Assembly: GCA_902805475.1 (NCBI GenBank)
Contig: CADCSX010000025.1
Coordinates: forward strand, 1,612,001-1,676,000
DNA from: Entonaema liquescens
Lineage: Eukaryota > Ascomycota > Sordariomycetes > Xylariales > Xylariaceae
Length of the DNA stretch: 64,000 nucleotides
Reading direction: 5' to 3'
A program made the translations under genes and the position numbers. A model generated the notes under the pieces. It saw only the letters and a list, made by a program, of their open reading frames with translations. It ran no database searches and was not told the DNA's origin. Within the stretch, counting starts at the first letter, position 1, and each line of letters begins with the position of its first letter. Below, piece by piece: positions 44,055-55,641 of the stretch.

Positions 44055-45807
44055 TCACTTACCTTCGGAGAAAGACACGACAGCCCACTTGCCACTCCAC
44101 GCCCATTTCCTAGCACCGCTATCTCCGCCGCCGCCTTCCTTGGCCCGGAGTTCTTCGTCCTGCCCAGGCTTAAGCCCAACAACGACATCGGCCTTGCAAG
44201 TCCGAAGAGCAAGAACGTTAACCCCTGAGGCCGGGCCGAGGGGTCCAATAGCTTCAGCGAACGAGGTTGATGGGTCCCAAGTAGCCTAGTTCATTCAGTA
44301 CGCTTAAGCGGCTGATCAGCAAGAAAAGGGACGGTTACACTCACGTCACCGGTAAGCTTGCGGTAGTTTAAGTCACCCTTGAATATGACTACCTCGCTAC
44401 TCTTCAAATCCTCGTATAGGCTCTTTTCTACGGAAGGTAGCCTCCAATAGCTACCCGGATAGGTCCAAAAGGAATTAGGCCTAAGAATAAGCTGGCCTTC
44501 AGCATACAGCCGGGACCATTCCTGGAAGAGGAAACCGAGATCCGCGACATCCTTATCGGAGAGGGCCGAAGGAGTTTTATCTTGCAGCTTATCGTCGTCG
44601 GATGGTGTTTCGTAGAATTGCTTCGGGTTAACTAGGGCATTGAGGAGAGCAGCAAAGTCTGCTGGCAGAACATCGGATACAAACCAGGGAATCGACTTTG
44701 GGTGAAGTACGACGAGTGTAGCCAACCCCGCCGCCAGCAGGAAGCCAGCGAGGATAAGATCGACGTATAATTCAAACCCAGCATTGTCCAGCACGATATC
44801 TACGCGGCGCTCCTTCTTTCCTTCGTTCTTGGCCTTCTTGAGCACATCGTACGTCGCACCTAGGTCATTGACTAGAATATTCTTCTCTGAAGCCTTTCTA
44901 GCTTCGGAACCTTGCAACTTTTGAATATCCTCGTACGTTAGACTAGTCAAGAGGGATAAATCTGTAGCATTTCCCCATAAGCAGATCTCGCACATCTCAA
45001 AGAATAGAATCTTTTCGGCCTCGTCGTGCTCGGCGCTAGTCGAGTTCCTATCGCGTTCCATATCCGCTACCAAGTCCTTGTATCGAGCTGCAAGCTCGAG
45101 AACAGCGGGTCGGGACGATCGGAAGGTCTTGATCTTTTGCCGGTAGAATACATCATAGGTCTTCCAGTGCTTAGAGAGGCTGAAGGATGTGTTAAGACGT
45201 CTATATTTCCCGTCAGCGCCATCCGTCGCGGGTCTCGGCCAGACATAGGTGTTATGTTTTCTAGTACCTGTAAAGATAGCATTCGGAGAATAGCCAAGGT
45301 ACGTTGAACCAGCTGGGGGTTCCCAGTTGGTCCAGTTCACGATTATATGTAGCTACATCAGCGCCGCCATCGTCTCTTATCGGTCTGAGCTATTAGTTAA
45401 TATAAATATATCAAGAAGTTAACATATATGCTGGTAGCGAGGACGACTGTTAACATACGTAAGCTGTCGGTCGTGCTGGAGCTCATATTTGAGCCGCGCG
45501 AGCTCTTCTATGATCTTCTTTCCCTCATCCTGCTTTTCAGGTTCTTCACACTCGGATACCGAGCGATATAAGTCATCGATAGCTTGGGTCTTTGCAAAGG
45601 GGGGTTAGTCAATCGCCAGCACAAATATAAAACGGGTTACTGGATCAAGAAACTAACTATTATAACCGGCCATCGATCTCGAGCGGATACGTACGCGAAG
45701 GAAGTCTTGTCGCTCGTTAGATACGGAGCTAACAGAAAGGGTTAGCTACGAAGCGTTGTTGGGAAAGAGATATTGAAGTACTTACGAGTCTTCGTGTCAA
45801 ACTCCAT
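44055..45807 (-). CDS. ARMT1/DUF89 damage-control phosphatase (YMR027W-like)
   Basis: A metal-dependent phosphatase of the DUF89 family; relatives remove phosphate from harmful sugar phosphates, and human ARMT1 has also been reported as a carboxyl methyltransferase. I reconstructed six exons. The ATG at 45807 gives MEFDTKT-PPYLTSDKTSFA and YVSARDRWPVIIT. Then come QAIDDLYRSVSECEEPEKQD, LTPIRDDGGADVATYNRELD and QLGTPSWFNVPWLFSECYLY, and RRLNTSFSLSKHWKTYDVFY. The main exon has FFEMCEICLWGNATDLSLLT, VDIVLDNAGFELYVDLILAG (the metal-site D/N region) and SEVVIFKGDLNYRKLTGD. The last exon has LALRTCKADVVVGLKPGQDE and ends WAVVSFSEGK. A long continuous frame starting at 45340 looks like an N-terminus but is out of frame with the conserved PSWFNVPWLF exon, so it is not the real start. 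The frame is intact across introns. Confidence 0.92.
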
Positions 45808-48345
45808 GTTAACGATTAATATAACCCTAACGAAGACTCGACGCGACTTGACTTTCTACTTTATCTTCAGAAGTGTGTTGAAGTACGAAGCATTATGTCA
45901 CTTTATAGCGCGCACTATAAAGCTGGTAATGGCGGGGCAGCCTGGCGGGGTAGCTCCGATGCGATGCAACAAAATAGCATATGCTATGTACTTAAGTACC
46001 TGACCCAGTCTAAGATAGAAGTTAACAAGACCCGACAGTAAGATATGAAATCGCATTAAACCATATGTATACCAGTCAAGTAATATTAGAAATTCGAGTA
46101 TATTTCTACTTGATAATTTTAAATTACTATTACATCTATGTATCTATGTATCTATGTATCTATATATATCCCTCATCGGCCATCTAGGTACTCAAGTATA
46201 ATAACTTATAAATATCTTTAATTGTGATCATGTCGACCTCCACTTTGACTGTCTAAACCTCGATACGAATACAAAACATAATAAAGCCAATAGAGACCAG
46301 TTCTAATCTTATAACTATTCATCTCTGACCTTCTGTATTCCGAGTAACTACCTACTTAAGCTGAGTACCTAGGTAGTTGCAAAGAAAAGGTAAAGACTAA
46401 CCGTTTCTTCCTCGGCCGCCTGAACCAACTTATTATCTTAAAATATTAAAACACCTCAGGGGTCAGCCCTGACCTGCTTCCCATCACTTCTTGCTTAAAT
46501 GCCAGAGCTTAAAAGTACAAAATATACACAAAAGTAACTATGAAATAAACAAGGTCTATATCTCTGTGCTTGGAAGCCAGCTTATTGCCTACGCCACTCG
46601 TTCGCCGGTTCCAGTCGCGAAACTAAACAGGAATAATCAGAATCCATTACAGCTACGATATTGCCACCACAAAAACGAAGCACATTTTTGCTAGATTTTT
46701 AGCTCAAGCAACCCACTTGCTATCGAGCCCGTTCGTCTGTTGCCTATCAATAATACAAAAATTTGTAGAGTAACAGTTAGGTACCATGCAGCCAGCGACT
46801 ATACTAATAAGATCTCTATGATCTTTTCGAAAAGTATATAAGCTCGCCTCTAGGTAACCTTTTTTGGGGCTATTAGCCACTTTTGAAATCTTCTTCTCGC
46901 TATAGAGTAAGCAACAAATCCTACTGTCACCAGCTAAATCTTGTTGGGTGTTGATACATTGTACAATAATGAAAAGGCTAGCAAGATTCGTAATATAAAA
47001 TAACAGTCAATCTTGTTCAATGACGTTCTGCGGATAGCAAGATACGATGAGCTCCACCAAGGCCTACCATACCAATGCCCCTTGCCGCCTGAGCATCCAG
47101 GTTTTGAAAAATATCATCTCCGGTCTTTGTGGTTGTAAAAGCTTTAGATGATGCTTTCGTTCCACAATTCCACGGAGTCGCTTGATTATCATTAACGTTG
47201 ACAAAATATACTACCCTTTCCCCTTAACAGGCAGGTCCAACAGTTAAAATACCCGGTTCCATACGAAGAATCAGGCGACCAGGATCTTGTAGTGAGACAC
47301 CGACCGGCCATATTATCCGTCCACGTTATTCTAACGCGCGAACGATGAACTCTCTAAATATCTCGTTAAGAGGTCGGCAGGCACGGTTTCCACTACTATG
47401 ACTGGCCTATTCGAACGCCTCTCAAGCTAATTAAGACTCAAATTTGTATAGTATGTTCTATGATAACTAACTACCTAGAAAGTTACTGTTATCTAGACTC
47501 GATTTGTCGAGCTTGATGCTAGGTACTTGTATAGGTAATATTCTGGCTGTTGTTTTGAAACAAACAAAAGAGGCCGAGAGATATATCTAGCCATCTTCCT
47601 TCATGTAGTCGATATCCAAGCATCATTTCTGAGAGTGCTCCCTGGCATAGATGGTACACCAAGCAAACTTCATGTCTACCGTCGTTCATGTCAATTGTGA
47701 CTAATGCCAAGATACCAATGCAGCAAAGAACAGTAGGGTATGTGCTGCTACTGTAGGGCCGAGACCCGTACGGCGTGGCTACGGAGTCGAAGCGGCGGGT
47801 AGATAATGCTACGTAGTATACGAATCAGGGCACAGACCAGTTGTTAACCGTGATAGGTCACAGACGCCGCTTACTATCTTATGCAGCAAGGATTATTCTA
47901 CTAGCCTCACACAAAGACCATGGAATAACCCCCACACCATCATCTTATCAGATGATCTGATAAAATTTGCGCTTCTCGATCGTCGGCTATAGGCAGGAAG
48001 ATTTCGGAAGGTGTCTAGATGTCCGTTCGTCTGCCGGGTTTATTACTGCTTAAGGGGAAGCGCCCTCGAAAAAGCTGTTGTTCGGATCCGTCCTCGGCCG
48101 CTGTGAACCTACTTTTCAGGCCTGGTATCATATGTTAGTCTCTTCAGCTGGGGCCAAAATCGCGATTCTGGACCCAGGGTAGATGGGGATAAGGATCGTG
48201 GTATTGGGGGATTTTTATAATTGTGGTTGATGCCGATCAGTACTTAACAAATGCCACTGGCCGGCATCTCCTCTTCTTACTCTCACTCTCTCTCCCGCCT
48301 GCGATTTGAACAACCTACCCGCGACTTACAACGGTCTGGCTTACA
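45808..48345. other. Long AT-rich intergenic region
   Basis: About 2.5 kb upstream of both the DUF89 gene (-) and the siderophore-transporter-like gene (+). The region 46020-47300 is AT-rich with many stops in all frames. A TATC/TATG tetramer run lies at about 46130-46168. I see no tRNA, no gene and no element ends, although old mutated repeat DNA is plausible. Confidence 0.5.
46130..46168. repeat. ATCTATGT tandem repeat
   Basis: Four near-identical 8-bp units (ATCTATGT) are followed by an ATATAT tail, in AT-rich intergenic DNA. Confidence 0.8.
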
Positions 48346-50332
48346 ATGGCGACCATTCCCCCTACCGAGACGCACGTCTCTACCGGTCGCGATGTCGAGA
48401 AGGACCTCTACCCGGTCCAGCCTGCGACTGAGATACCCGAAGGCTCCAAGACCGAGTCAGACAACGACTCGGCGCACGTGCAAGAAGGTGTCAAAAGAGT
48501 CGAAGCCATCACAACCGTCTGGTCCAATAAATCCTTGTGGTCGACTTTTGCTCTGTAAGCTACGCTCTCAGAAATCGTGCAGTCGGGCCCTAACAGTATA
48601 GTCTTTGGCTCGTGTCTTTCGTATCCGCGCTTTTATCGTCTATCGACACCTCCTTGTCGCCATATGTCACATCCTCTTTCTCCAAGCACGGCCTACTAGC
48701 AGTTATCAACATAGCCGCGAGAGTGATTGGCGGCGTCGTCACCCTCAGTCTCGGCAAACTTATCGATATTAGAGGGCGTATGGAAGGTTTCATCGGATCG
48801 CTACTTTTGATCACCGTCGGCATGATCATGAAAGCGACTTGCCAGAACGTTGAGACGTATGCCGCAGCCCAGGTTTTCACTTGGGTCGGCAAAGTTGCTC
48901 TTGGGTTCGTTATCGACGTCTTCGTAGCTGACATCACTACACTAAAGAACCGAATGTTCATATTCGCGCTCAACTCGACTCCTAACCTTGCCACTACCTT
49001 TGCCGGCCCCCGAATTGCCGAGCTGTTCTACAAGAAGGTCAACTTTAGATGGGCATTCGGCGCCTTCACGATTATCTTACTTGTGGTATCCCTGCCGGTG
49101 GTTGCTATACTCTTCTATCACGAACGAAAAGCAAAGAAATTAGGCGTGCTTCGTCCTAAATCGGGTCGCACGCCGATACAGTCAATTTTGCATTACATTA
49201 TCGAATTTGATCGTAAGTCTCATATGGATCCGTAAGGGGATATCCTCTTCGTTAACTGGTTATGTCCCATTTAGTTATCGGTGCTGTTTTCATTTCGGCA
49301 GGATTTACCCTCATCCTCCTCCCGTTCAGTCTTGTGAGCTCGGCCTCGCACTCGTGGAAGAGCGCAAGCGTTATCGTCATGATTGTGATGGGTGTGGTCA
49401 GTCTTGTCACATTCGCAATCTGGGAGAAGTTCTTCTCTCGTATCAAGTTCTTCCCTTTCGAGTTTCTAAAGGACAGGACCTTCCTGGGTGCTGTATCGGC
49501 TTATTTTGTGGTCTTTATGACGACCTTGTCAGTTTCCTCTTCACGCCCGACCAACCGGCTCGATGCTAACATTTTATATAGCATATGGGATGCCTATTAC
49601 AGCTCTTACCTTCAGGTTGTTCACGGCCTCAGCATCAGCATCGCGAATTACGTACTCAATGCTTACTCTCTTACTTCGTATTTCACCGCTCCATTTATTG
49701 CCTTGTAAGAACCAAAGCTACTCTCCGAAGCCATTAAGAAGCCTACTAATACAACCATCTATAGATATATCCGCTACACTGGCCACGTCAAGTATCCTGC
49801 TCTCGTCGCCATCCCTATATATCTGTTGGGTACTGCTCTTATTATATATTTCCGAGTACCGGGTGCTCAGGTCGGCTATCTCGCCATGTGCCAAGTACTT
49901 GTCGGCTTCGGCGTAGGCATGATTAATCAGATGTCTCAGCTTATTACGATGGCATCAGTTAGGCATCAAGATGTTGCCGTCGCCCTTGCCATTTACGGCC
50001 TGTTTGGCTCCGTGGGCTCCTCTGTCGGCTACGCTGTTGCCGGCGGCATTTGGACCAATATTCTTCCGGTTAAACTATATGAATTTCTCCCCGAGGATAG
50101 CAAGAACATGACTGCTGCGATCTACGGAGATATCACCAAGCAGATGGCCGAGCCAATCGGCACACCAATTCGAGACGCCGTTATCGCTGCATATGGAGAT
50201 GTGATGAGGAAGATGGTCATCGTTGGCTCCGCACTAATTCCTCTGACCATTATCTGTGTCATCATTTGGAGGAATATCAACGTTAAGAAGCTCGAAACAG
50301 TCGAGAAGCGGTCTAGGGGAAATGTGTTCTAA
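48346..50332 (+). CDS. MFS siderophore-iron transporter-like protein
   Basis: A plasma-membrane proton symporter of the SIT/ARN (MirB-like) group that takes up ferric siderophores. The ATG at 48346 gives MATIPPTETHVSTGRDVEKD, a long polar N-terminus as usual for SITs. The membrane part includes TTVWSNKSLWSTFALLWLVS, SSIDTSLSPYVTSSFSKHGL, NIAARVIGGVVTLSLGKLID, GKVALGFVIDVFVADITTLK and FYKKVNFRWAFGAFTIILLV. After a small intron comes LIGAVFISAGFTLILLPFSL, then IWDAYYSSYLQVVHGLSISI and TAPFIALYIRYTGHVKYPAL. It ends with VGFGVGMINQMSQLITMASV, RHQDVAVALAIYGLFGSVGS and RNINVKKLETVEKRSRGNVF. Four introns fit in phase and the frame is intact. No siderophore synthase lies in the window, so uptake of foreign siderophores is possible. 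Confidence 0.88.
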
Positions 50333-52019
50333 GACTTGGACATATAGGCGTAATAGCATGGCCTATCGTTTACAAATAAGCCTTTGTTATGCAGAAAACA
50401 CACTTTTTAGATGACGCAAAACCAGACGTCGTAATGGGATGCAAATTTTAGACTCTTTGAAATGGAAGGCATTGCCACAAATTCATCACTCTATGTGGTT
50501 CCAGTTTAATTTTCACATTCGCAATGTACTAGTTTATAATACCTATATACCTATATACCTATGTATATGTGGTTCAGGTCTACTGTTTTGACTTTTCGTG
50601 GCCTTTGTTAATGGTTCCCATTTGCAATTTCTCTGCGGTCCAGTCCGCGGAAATAGGCTCCGTACAGCTAGAGAATGATTCATAGCGAGTGATATATATT
50701 CAAAACGTCGGCTATGTTGTGATTTAATGAAGTTACTTCGCTCTATCGTGAGTCAGGATACGGGTTCGTATAGTGGTTTGCGGGTTCTAGCATTGTGTGA
50801 AAGAACCTGCGTTTCGATACGACACCCAAAATACAACGCAATATCAATCATACGTGGCGTCCCAGGGCATGTCGGTGATATATAGCGGCGTGTAACAGGT
50901 TTAAAAGAATTCCTTGCGAGGGTACTCGACGGCGGGAAGGAGGATACTATATCAAATATCTCTAGGCTACGACTCTTTCCTGCTGAATTCTAGACTGCTT
51001 CGGTCTTATTACCTTTTTTTATGCAAAAGCTCAGCTGTCATGACAGACAAAATGATCGCGTTAGGTAACATTTTACCCTAGATTGTTCGACACACAAACA
51101 GTTCGGAAGACTCGGTGGTTACAAAGTTCAAGTGTTACCGCTCGTTTATGATCCAACAAGTGAAGCAAGACAGTATTACATATATCCTCCCTCATTGTTT
51201 CCAACCTCGAGATCAGTCTCCGCCTTCGTAATGCCTGCTCGCCTTAGAGTTTTCGTTTTTTGCGACTGAAGCTTTAGTCTTGCCGAATTGGCGCCACTAA
51301 TACCTCGGAAAGTCCGAGATTATAGACGCTGCTAAGAATATCTTTCTTACCATCATCTTGTAGACCCTTCCAATTCACCATATATGGATGTCTTAAACTT
51401 GTCTCGGGCTTCATGTCGATAATAGCAGTGGCTTCTTACTACACGAGCTCATGTGGGCAACGGCCCCATGCGTACATCACGCGTAGGCTAGAAACAACGA
51501 GGACGGGCATGTTTAATAGCAGTTGGAAATTCGGATAGTACCTACGCAAGTTCTTTGACGAAGTATCATGTGAGATAGCATCACCTTATGGGATGATATT
51601 AGGCTCGGTCACCATATGGGAAGTCCAGGAGCTCACTCGTATGGGTCTGAATGGGTACACGAAGAGCGCAGCCCTGGTAGAAAGTTCAATAGGCAGGAAG
51701 TGACCGGATATCGAGTTAAAGCCATAGAATCCTATAAAACCTCTAATCGGCCACGATGAGGTTCCATGAGTACGAGCATCATTCCCGCTGCACTTCTCGT
51801 TTATTAAGTAGCGGCTACCGCCATTGTAATGCGGAGAGCCTAACGTCTATTCATACCATTTCGTTCCAACATAGATGCCTTAGAGGCCACTCTAGGCCAG
51901 CCGAGTATTTAAACGTCTGGGATCTTGTGTCATGCAACAACTTACATCGCCACCAAACTATCAATTCTTGACCTCAGGGGGGTTCTTTCCCCAGAGACGT
52001 CGTCGACCCCAAGGAAAAT
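50333..52019. other. Intergenic region
   Basis: About 1.7 kb. A short ACCTATAT tandem repeat lies at about 50540-50565. No coding signal stands out; the open frame 51756-51971 has no recognisable content. Confidence 0.45.
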
Positions 52020-52459
52020 ATGTGCACATACTATTATCTCCATTACCACCACTTGGCCCCTGCACCCGGGACATTGAGTATGTAGTGCATTACTCTTTTT
52101 GTCCGAACTCGACATCCAACGTGTTGAGTGTGAGTTCCCTGAGTTCCGCTAGCGCCGGTAATGTCGAAAATAACGAGCCGCGGATCCAACAACCATGCGG
52201 AGCGCTTACTTACGCTTCGGAGTACGGCTCTATGGAAGTTATAGGCTACGGCAATCCCTGCGCTGCCGGTAGCTGCCTCATCTCACAGCGATGCAGCACC
52301 GGCAGCTGCAGGCTGGAAGATGTTGGTGGGCGCTGGATTTGTTGCCGGTGTAATCGCGGAGGGAACACCCTGAGGTGGTGTATTCGTCCGATGAAAAAGA
52401 TTCCCGACGCTCTCTGCTACCATCCTATATGCCAGAACTGTCGTTCGGACCACGGATAG
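52020..52459 (+). CDS. Cysteine-rich zinc-ribbon-like protein, copy 1 of 3 (one frameshift)
   Basis: The likely ATG at 52020 gives MCTYYYLHYHHLAP and then stops after 22 codons. The -1 frame continues from the same point as CTRDIEYVVHYSFCPNSTSN and runs to the stop at 52457-52459; one more C in the CCCC at 52057-52060 joins them. The C-terminal half has the shared signature: CSTGSC (C-x4-C), eight residues, W-x-CC-x-C (WICCRC), nine residues, C, then LCYHPICQNC (C-x-H-x2-C-x2-C). An extra pair, NPCAAGSC, lies before it. About 145 residues result, with no signal peptide or membrane segment. The layout suggests two or more structural zinc sites and a nuclear or cytosolic protein. An alternative start at 51932, in the second frame, gives a less convincing N-terminus. 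Function unknown. Confidence 0.68.
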
Positions 52460-53293
52460 GAGGTCTACGCGCGGAGGAGAGAACAGCTTACTCCAGATGT
52501 CCTCGTAGCACTTCTTCCGTCGTCTAGGTACAAAGTGCTTGCGATTTCTCGGTCGTTATTGAGAAGCTTGAATAGGAAAGCCGAGAGGAGCCTCCTCGTG
52601 CTGAAAGTTAGGAGAGTGAGACCGGTGTCGAATTTGAGAAGCCATGCTAGATTATATTGGTTGCATTATTGGGTTCTCATTACGAGATCGGCGACTTCGC
52701 CACGTGGTAGCTCGATCTTAAGTATGACAGCTTTTGATAGTCGTGGTCGCCTTGGAGAGTCCCGTGAAGAATATTTTTGCTTTTCTAGAAGTAATCTGTC
52801 TTTCCACACGAATGTGGCTTCCCGAGCGATCCTACATCATCTCGCGTGTACCCCAAGCGCCCCTGGATATTGGTACCGCGCGGATGGTTGCTTCGCCCAG
52901 GTCTCTGGATCATCCGCCGCGTGGACCAGAGCGTCGGGACATGATTCGACTACAGTAGGCGAGCATATCGCACTATAAGCAATGATCGCAATTTACACGT
53001 GGGTTTTAGTTCAATAATTCCAGATTCATAGAACAGATGGATACGCTAGATTTGGTCGCCGAAATCTACAGCTGTATGCTGACAACTAGATGCAATGAAA
53101 ACCAGGCACGTTCCATCGTACACTACGCGAAAGCTGGGACGAAGCACAGGTAGTCCCGGAAGATAAGAACCACGCACGCGCCGGCCGCCAAAGTGCCGAG
53201 CAAGAGTCGACATAGTCGATATGACCCAGCTCTACCCCATTGCCTCCTACCAAAAACCCGAAGACTCCTACAAAGAAACCGCAAATTCGGATC
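52460..53293. other. Spacer between cysteine-rich copies 1 and 2
   Basis: About 830 bp. Two overlapping frames on the plus strand are open for long stretches (about 52535-52978 and 52734-52958). They could be a lost C-terminal tail of copy 1, by analogy with the basic tail of copy 3, or chance. Neither has an ATG that would start a convincing protein, so I do not call a gene. Confidence 0.4.
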
Positions 53294-53713
53294 ATGTGCA
53301 CCGAGACAGCCTACACGCTCCGGTGCGAGCACGTCGTTACCCGAACACTCTACTGCTCGGATGCCCCTCCGCCATCTCGACAGTCACGCAAGGAACGGAG
53401 GACTTGTAACAGGGTCATTCGAAATGCCGTGCCTTGGCCACCCCCACCACAGTTTGGGACACAAGCCACATGCCCTCTGGCAAACTGCCCCTTCGAGGAA
53501 CGAGGAGGTTATTGGAACTGTTGCTGGTGCGGCAAAGAGTGGAATGACCAAGGTAAGCCAACAGCTCGATTTTGAGGCTACGGATTGAAACTCTCTGCGG
53601 TTTCTGACGCTGCTCTAGGCCGTTGTAGCTGCGTAATGATTATCGATAGACAGGAATACCGCTGCGGGCATATTTGCTGTGAAACATGCGAAGCGGCTAC
53701 CGAGGCCCAGTAG
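53294..53713 (+). CDS. Cysteine-rich zinc-ribbon-like protein, copy 2 of 3
   Basis: The ATG at 53294 gives MCTETAYTLRCEHVVTRTLY, then CSD. The N-terminal spacing is C-x8-C-x-H-x7-C. A Pro-rich linker (PWPPPPQFGT) leads to CPLANC (C-x4-C), eight residues, WNCCWC and the GKEWNDQ segment. An intron (about 53553-53618, GTAAGC...CTCTAG) then joins to GRCSCVMIIDRQEYRCGHIC, so the C-x9-C step is kept across the splice, and CRCGH-type C-x-H-x2-C-x2-C ends the domain (RCGHICCETC). The stop at 53711-53713 follows EAATEAQ. Length is about 117 residues. All Cys and the Trp of the signature are present, which argues that this copy is functional. No signal peptide. Function unknown. Confidence 0.72.
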
Positions 53714-54937
53714 AGGACAAGGCCTACAATGATAGTAAAGCTTAGGCGGACATATTAGCGTATCTCGTAAGGAAAAGTTTATGGTCTGGAAATTAGGTCT
53801 CGGTATGCAACTTTACAAAAAGGGGTGCGCAATCTCTGCGAAGGAAGATAACTCCAAGCCTTGGATTAGCCTTGAAATATCTCCCATTGGAGCTGTGTAA
53901 GATACGATTAATAAATGTGGCGGACCTGGATAAAAGATCAATGTTTTGCCACGAGAGCCACAGAAAACCGAATAGGAAGGTGACTTGAAATCAATAGCAT
54001 CCCACTCGAAGAGCTTGCCGGTAAAAGGCAACGACGGAAATGTTGCACGTGTGATGGTTGTAGTTCACGATGGCCCTGGACACCTCCTGGGGCCTTAATA
54101 TCATTACGAAATCCAATACTGAAGGTCTATTTAGATGGGAAAAGTCGTCGGTTGGTAAGGGGGAAAAGCAATGATCGTCGGCGAACCTGATCCAGCTTCC
54201 TGGTTGCTGGTCGATCGCAGTGCCGTACATGACGCCAAGTAACTAGACACCTTCCGGGTCTCAGTCGTGAAAAGCAATTAGCTGGGCCCTCCAGATCGTG
54301 TGAGATCTACACCCACACAGGCCCACCCGCTCGGCAATATACGGTGTTGTACATGATGCACATATGTGTAAAGTAACCAATAGCGAGCCCGGTTAAGGGG
54401 AAGAAGAATAAGCATAGATGGGCTGACCTAGCAAGAGCGCGAATATCGCGATTGGACTGTAGGCCGCTGCTGGCGGCGTCATAGTCGCACTAATTCACAC
54501 TGCTACCCGAGACAAAGATCTGTACCTCGCCCAGGTCGCTGCCATCGCTCCTGGGCCTAGGGAACACGCTCGCCAATACGAAGGAAAGAGCTGCTGATCC
54601 TTGCCCCCGGAAATCTTTTCTCTCGACAGTTGCAGAGCTGGGGCGTCTTGCTTGTGACGCACCAGATAGGGGGGGATGTATGTCTTCTTCATTATCGACA
54701 CAAGGATGATCGAGGCTGGAACTTGTGCGCTGTGCGTGGGAGAAGAAAAAAACACCAACAGGCTGTCAATGCTCATGTTGCTCCCGGAGAAATACATAGG
54801 TCCCTACGAGTACAGGTAAACATATAAAAGGTTGATGATGTCCGGTGCTTGGGGTTGAGATTGACCAGTTCATCCCCTTTGCAAAATAATAGTCGTATGC
54901 CGTCATTTATAAGTCCTCGCACCAAGAACCAGCGAAC
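53714..54937. other. Spacer between cysteine-rich copies 2 and 3
   Basis: About 1.2 kb. No supported gene; short frames on the minus strand (53813-54230, 54495-54797) have no recognisable content. Confidence 0.45.
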
Positions 54938-55641
54938 ATGTGTCACGGCCATCCTCACTATCACCCCTGCTCTCACACGTCGGTCAAATGGCTGTACTGT
55001 CCGGAGGCTATGTTCGATCTGGACACGGGATATGAGACACCCTGCTCGAACCCGATCTACTCAACACCGCAGCCAACCAACGTCGACTGTCCCCTGCAGA
55101 ACTGCAACTTCAAGGCCCTAATGGGGAGCTGGAATTGCTGCGTCTGCGGGAAAGGTCCCAATACCCAAGGGTGGTGCACCTCATTAGGCCGCAGGACAGA
55201 CTGGAATCCCCTAACGAGAAAGGTCGAGGAGATGGAGATGCCTTGTGGGCATGGATGCTGCAGCTCATGCAGCCCATCCTGTGAGGGTATGAAATACACT
55301 GCTGTGCACATGAGAATAGATCCTCCTGACTATTCATAGCGACGTCGCGAGGCGCGAGTCCGGAAATATCGTTTGCAGAAGTTCGAAAAGGGAAGAGTAG
55401 CCGCAAGGCTCACAATACTGCGCGAGGCTCCGTACACAAGCGAGGAGCAGCGTACGACTTCAGCCACAACAACGGGAGTTGTCCCACCGTGCCAGAGGAA
55501 AACGAACCGATCACTTCGACGACTCCAAAGTGCCAAGGATCTCGCCGACCAAGCCACGACACGAGCATCGAATACCCCAAGAAGACAAAGGCGCAGAACG
55601 GGAAGAAAAAGTCACATAATAAGGCTCGCGGTCATTATTGA
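54938..55641 (+). CDS. Cysteine-rich zinc-ribbon-like protein, copy 3 of 3, with basic tail
   Basis: The ATG at 54938 gives MCHGHPHYHPCSHTSVKWLY, then C, with the same C-x8-C-x-H-x7-C spacing as copy 2. The core has CPLQNC, eight residues, WNCCVC, GKGPNTQGW (nine residues), C, a longer loop, and PCGHGCCSSC. Read straight through, the frame stops at 55337-55339. A strong intron is present at 55287-55339: donor GTATGA, a CTGAC branch site 10 nt before the acceptor CATAG, which contains that stop. Splicing it gives about 100 more residues, rich in Ser, Lys, Arg and Asn, such as GSCPTVPEENEPITSTTPKC, YPKKTKAQNGKKKSHNKARG, ending HY at 55641. The predicted total is 216 residues. The tail looks disordered and could be a nuclear-localisation or nucleic-acid-binding region. 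Without splicing the protein is 133 residues. Confidence 0.68.

Noticed and set aside
44291..45340. Long continuous minus-strand frame suggesting a DUF89 protein starting at 45340
   Set aside because: The first 40 or so codons are out of frame with the conserved exon PSWFNVPWLFSECYLY and run through an intron. The real start is at 45807.
46020..48345. tRNA or other RNA gene in the gene-poor stretch
   Set aside because: I looked for a T-loop-like GGTTCGAATCC box and paired acceptor stems on both strands and found none that hold.
51932..52060. N-terminal extension of cysteine-rich copy 1 starting at 51932
   Set aside because: The extension is Arg/Pro-rich and unlike the paralogues, while the ATG at 52020 gives an MC start in the other frame as in copies 2 and 3.
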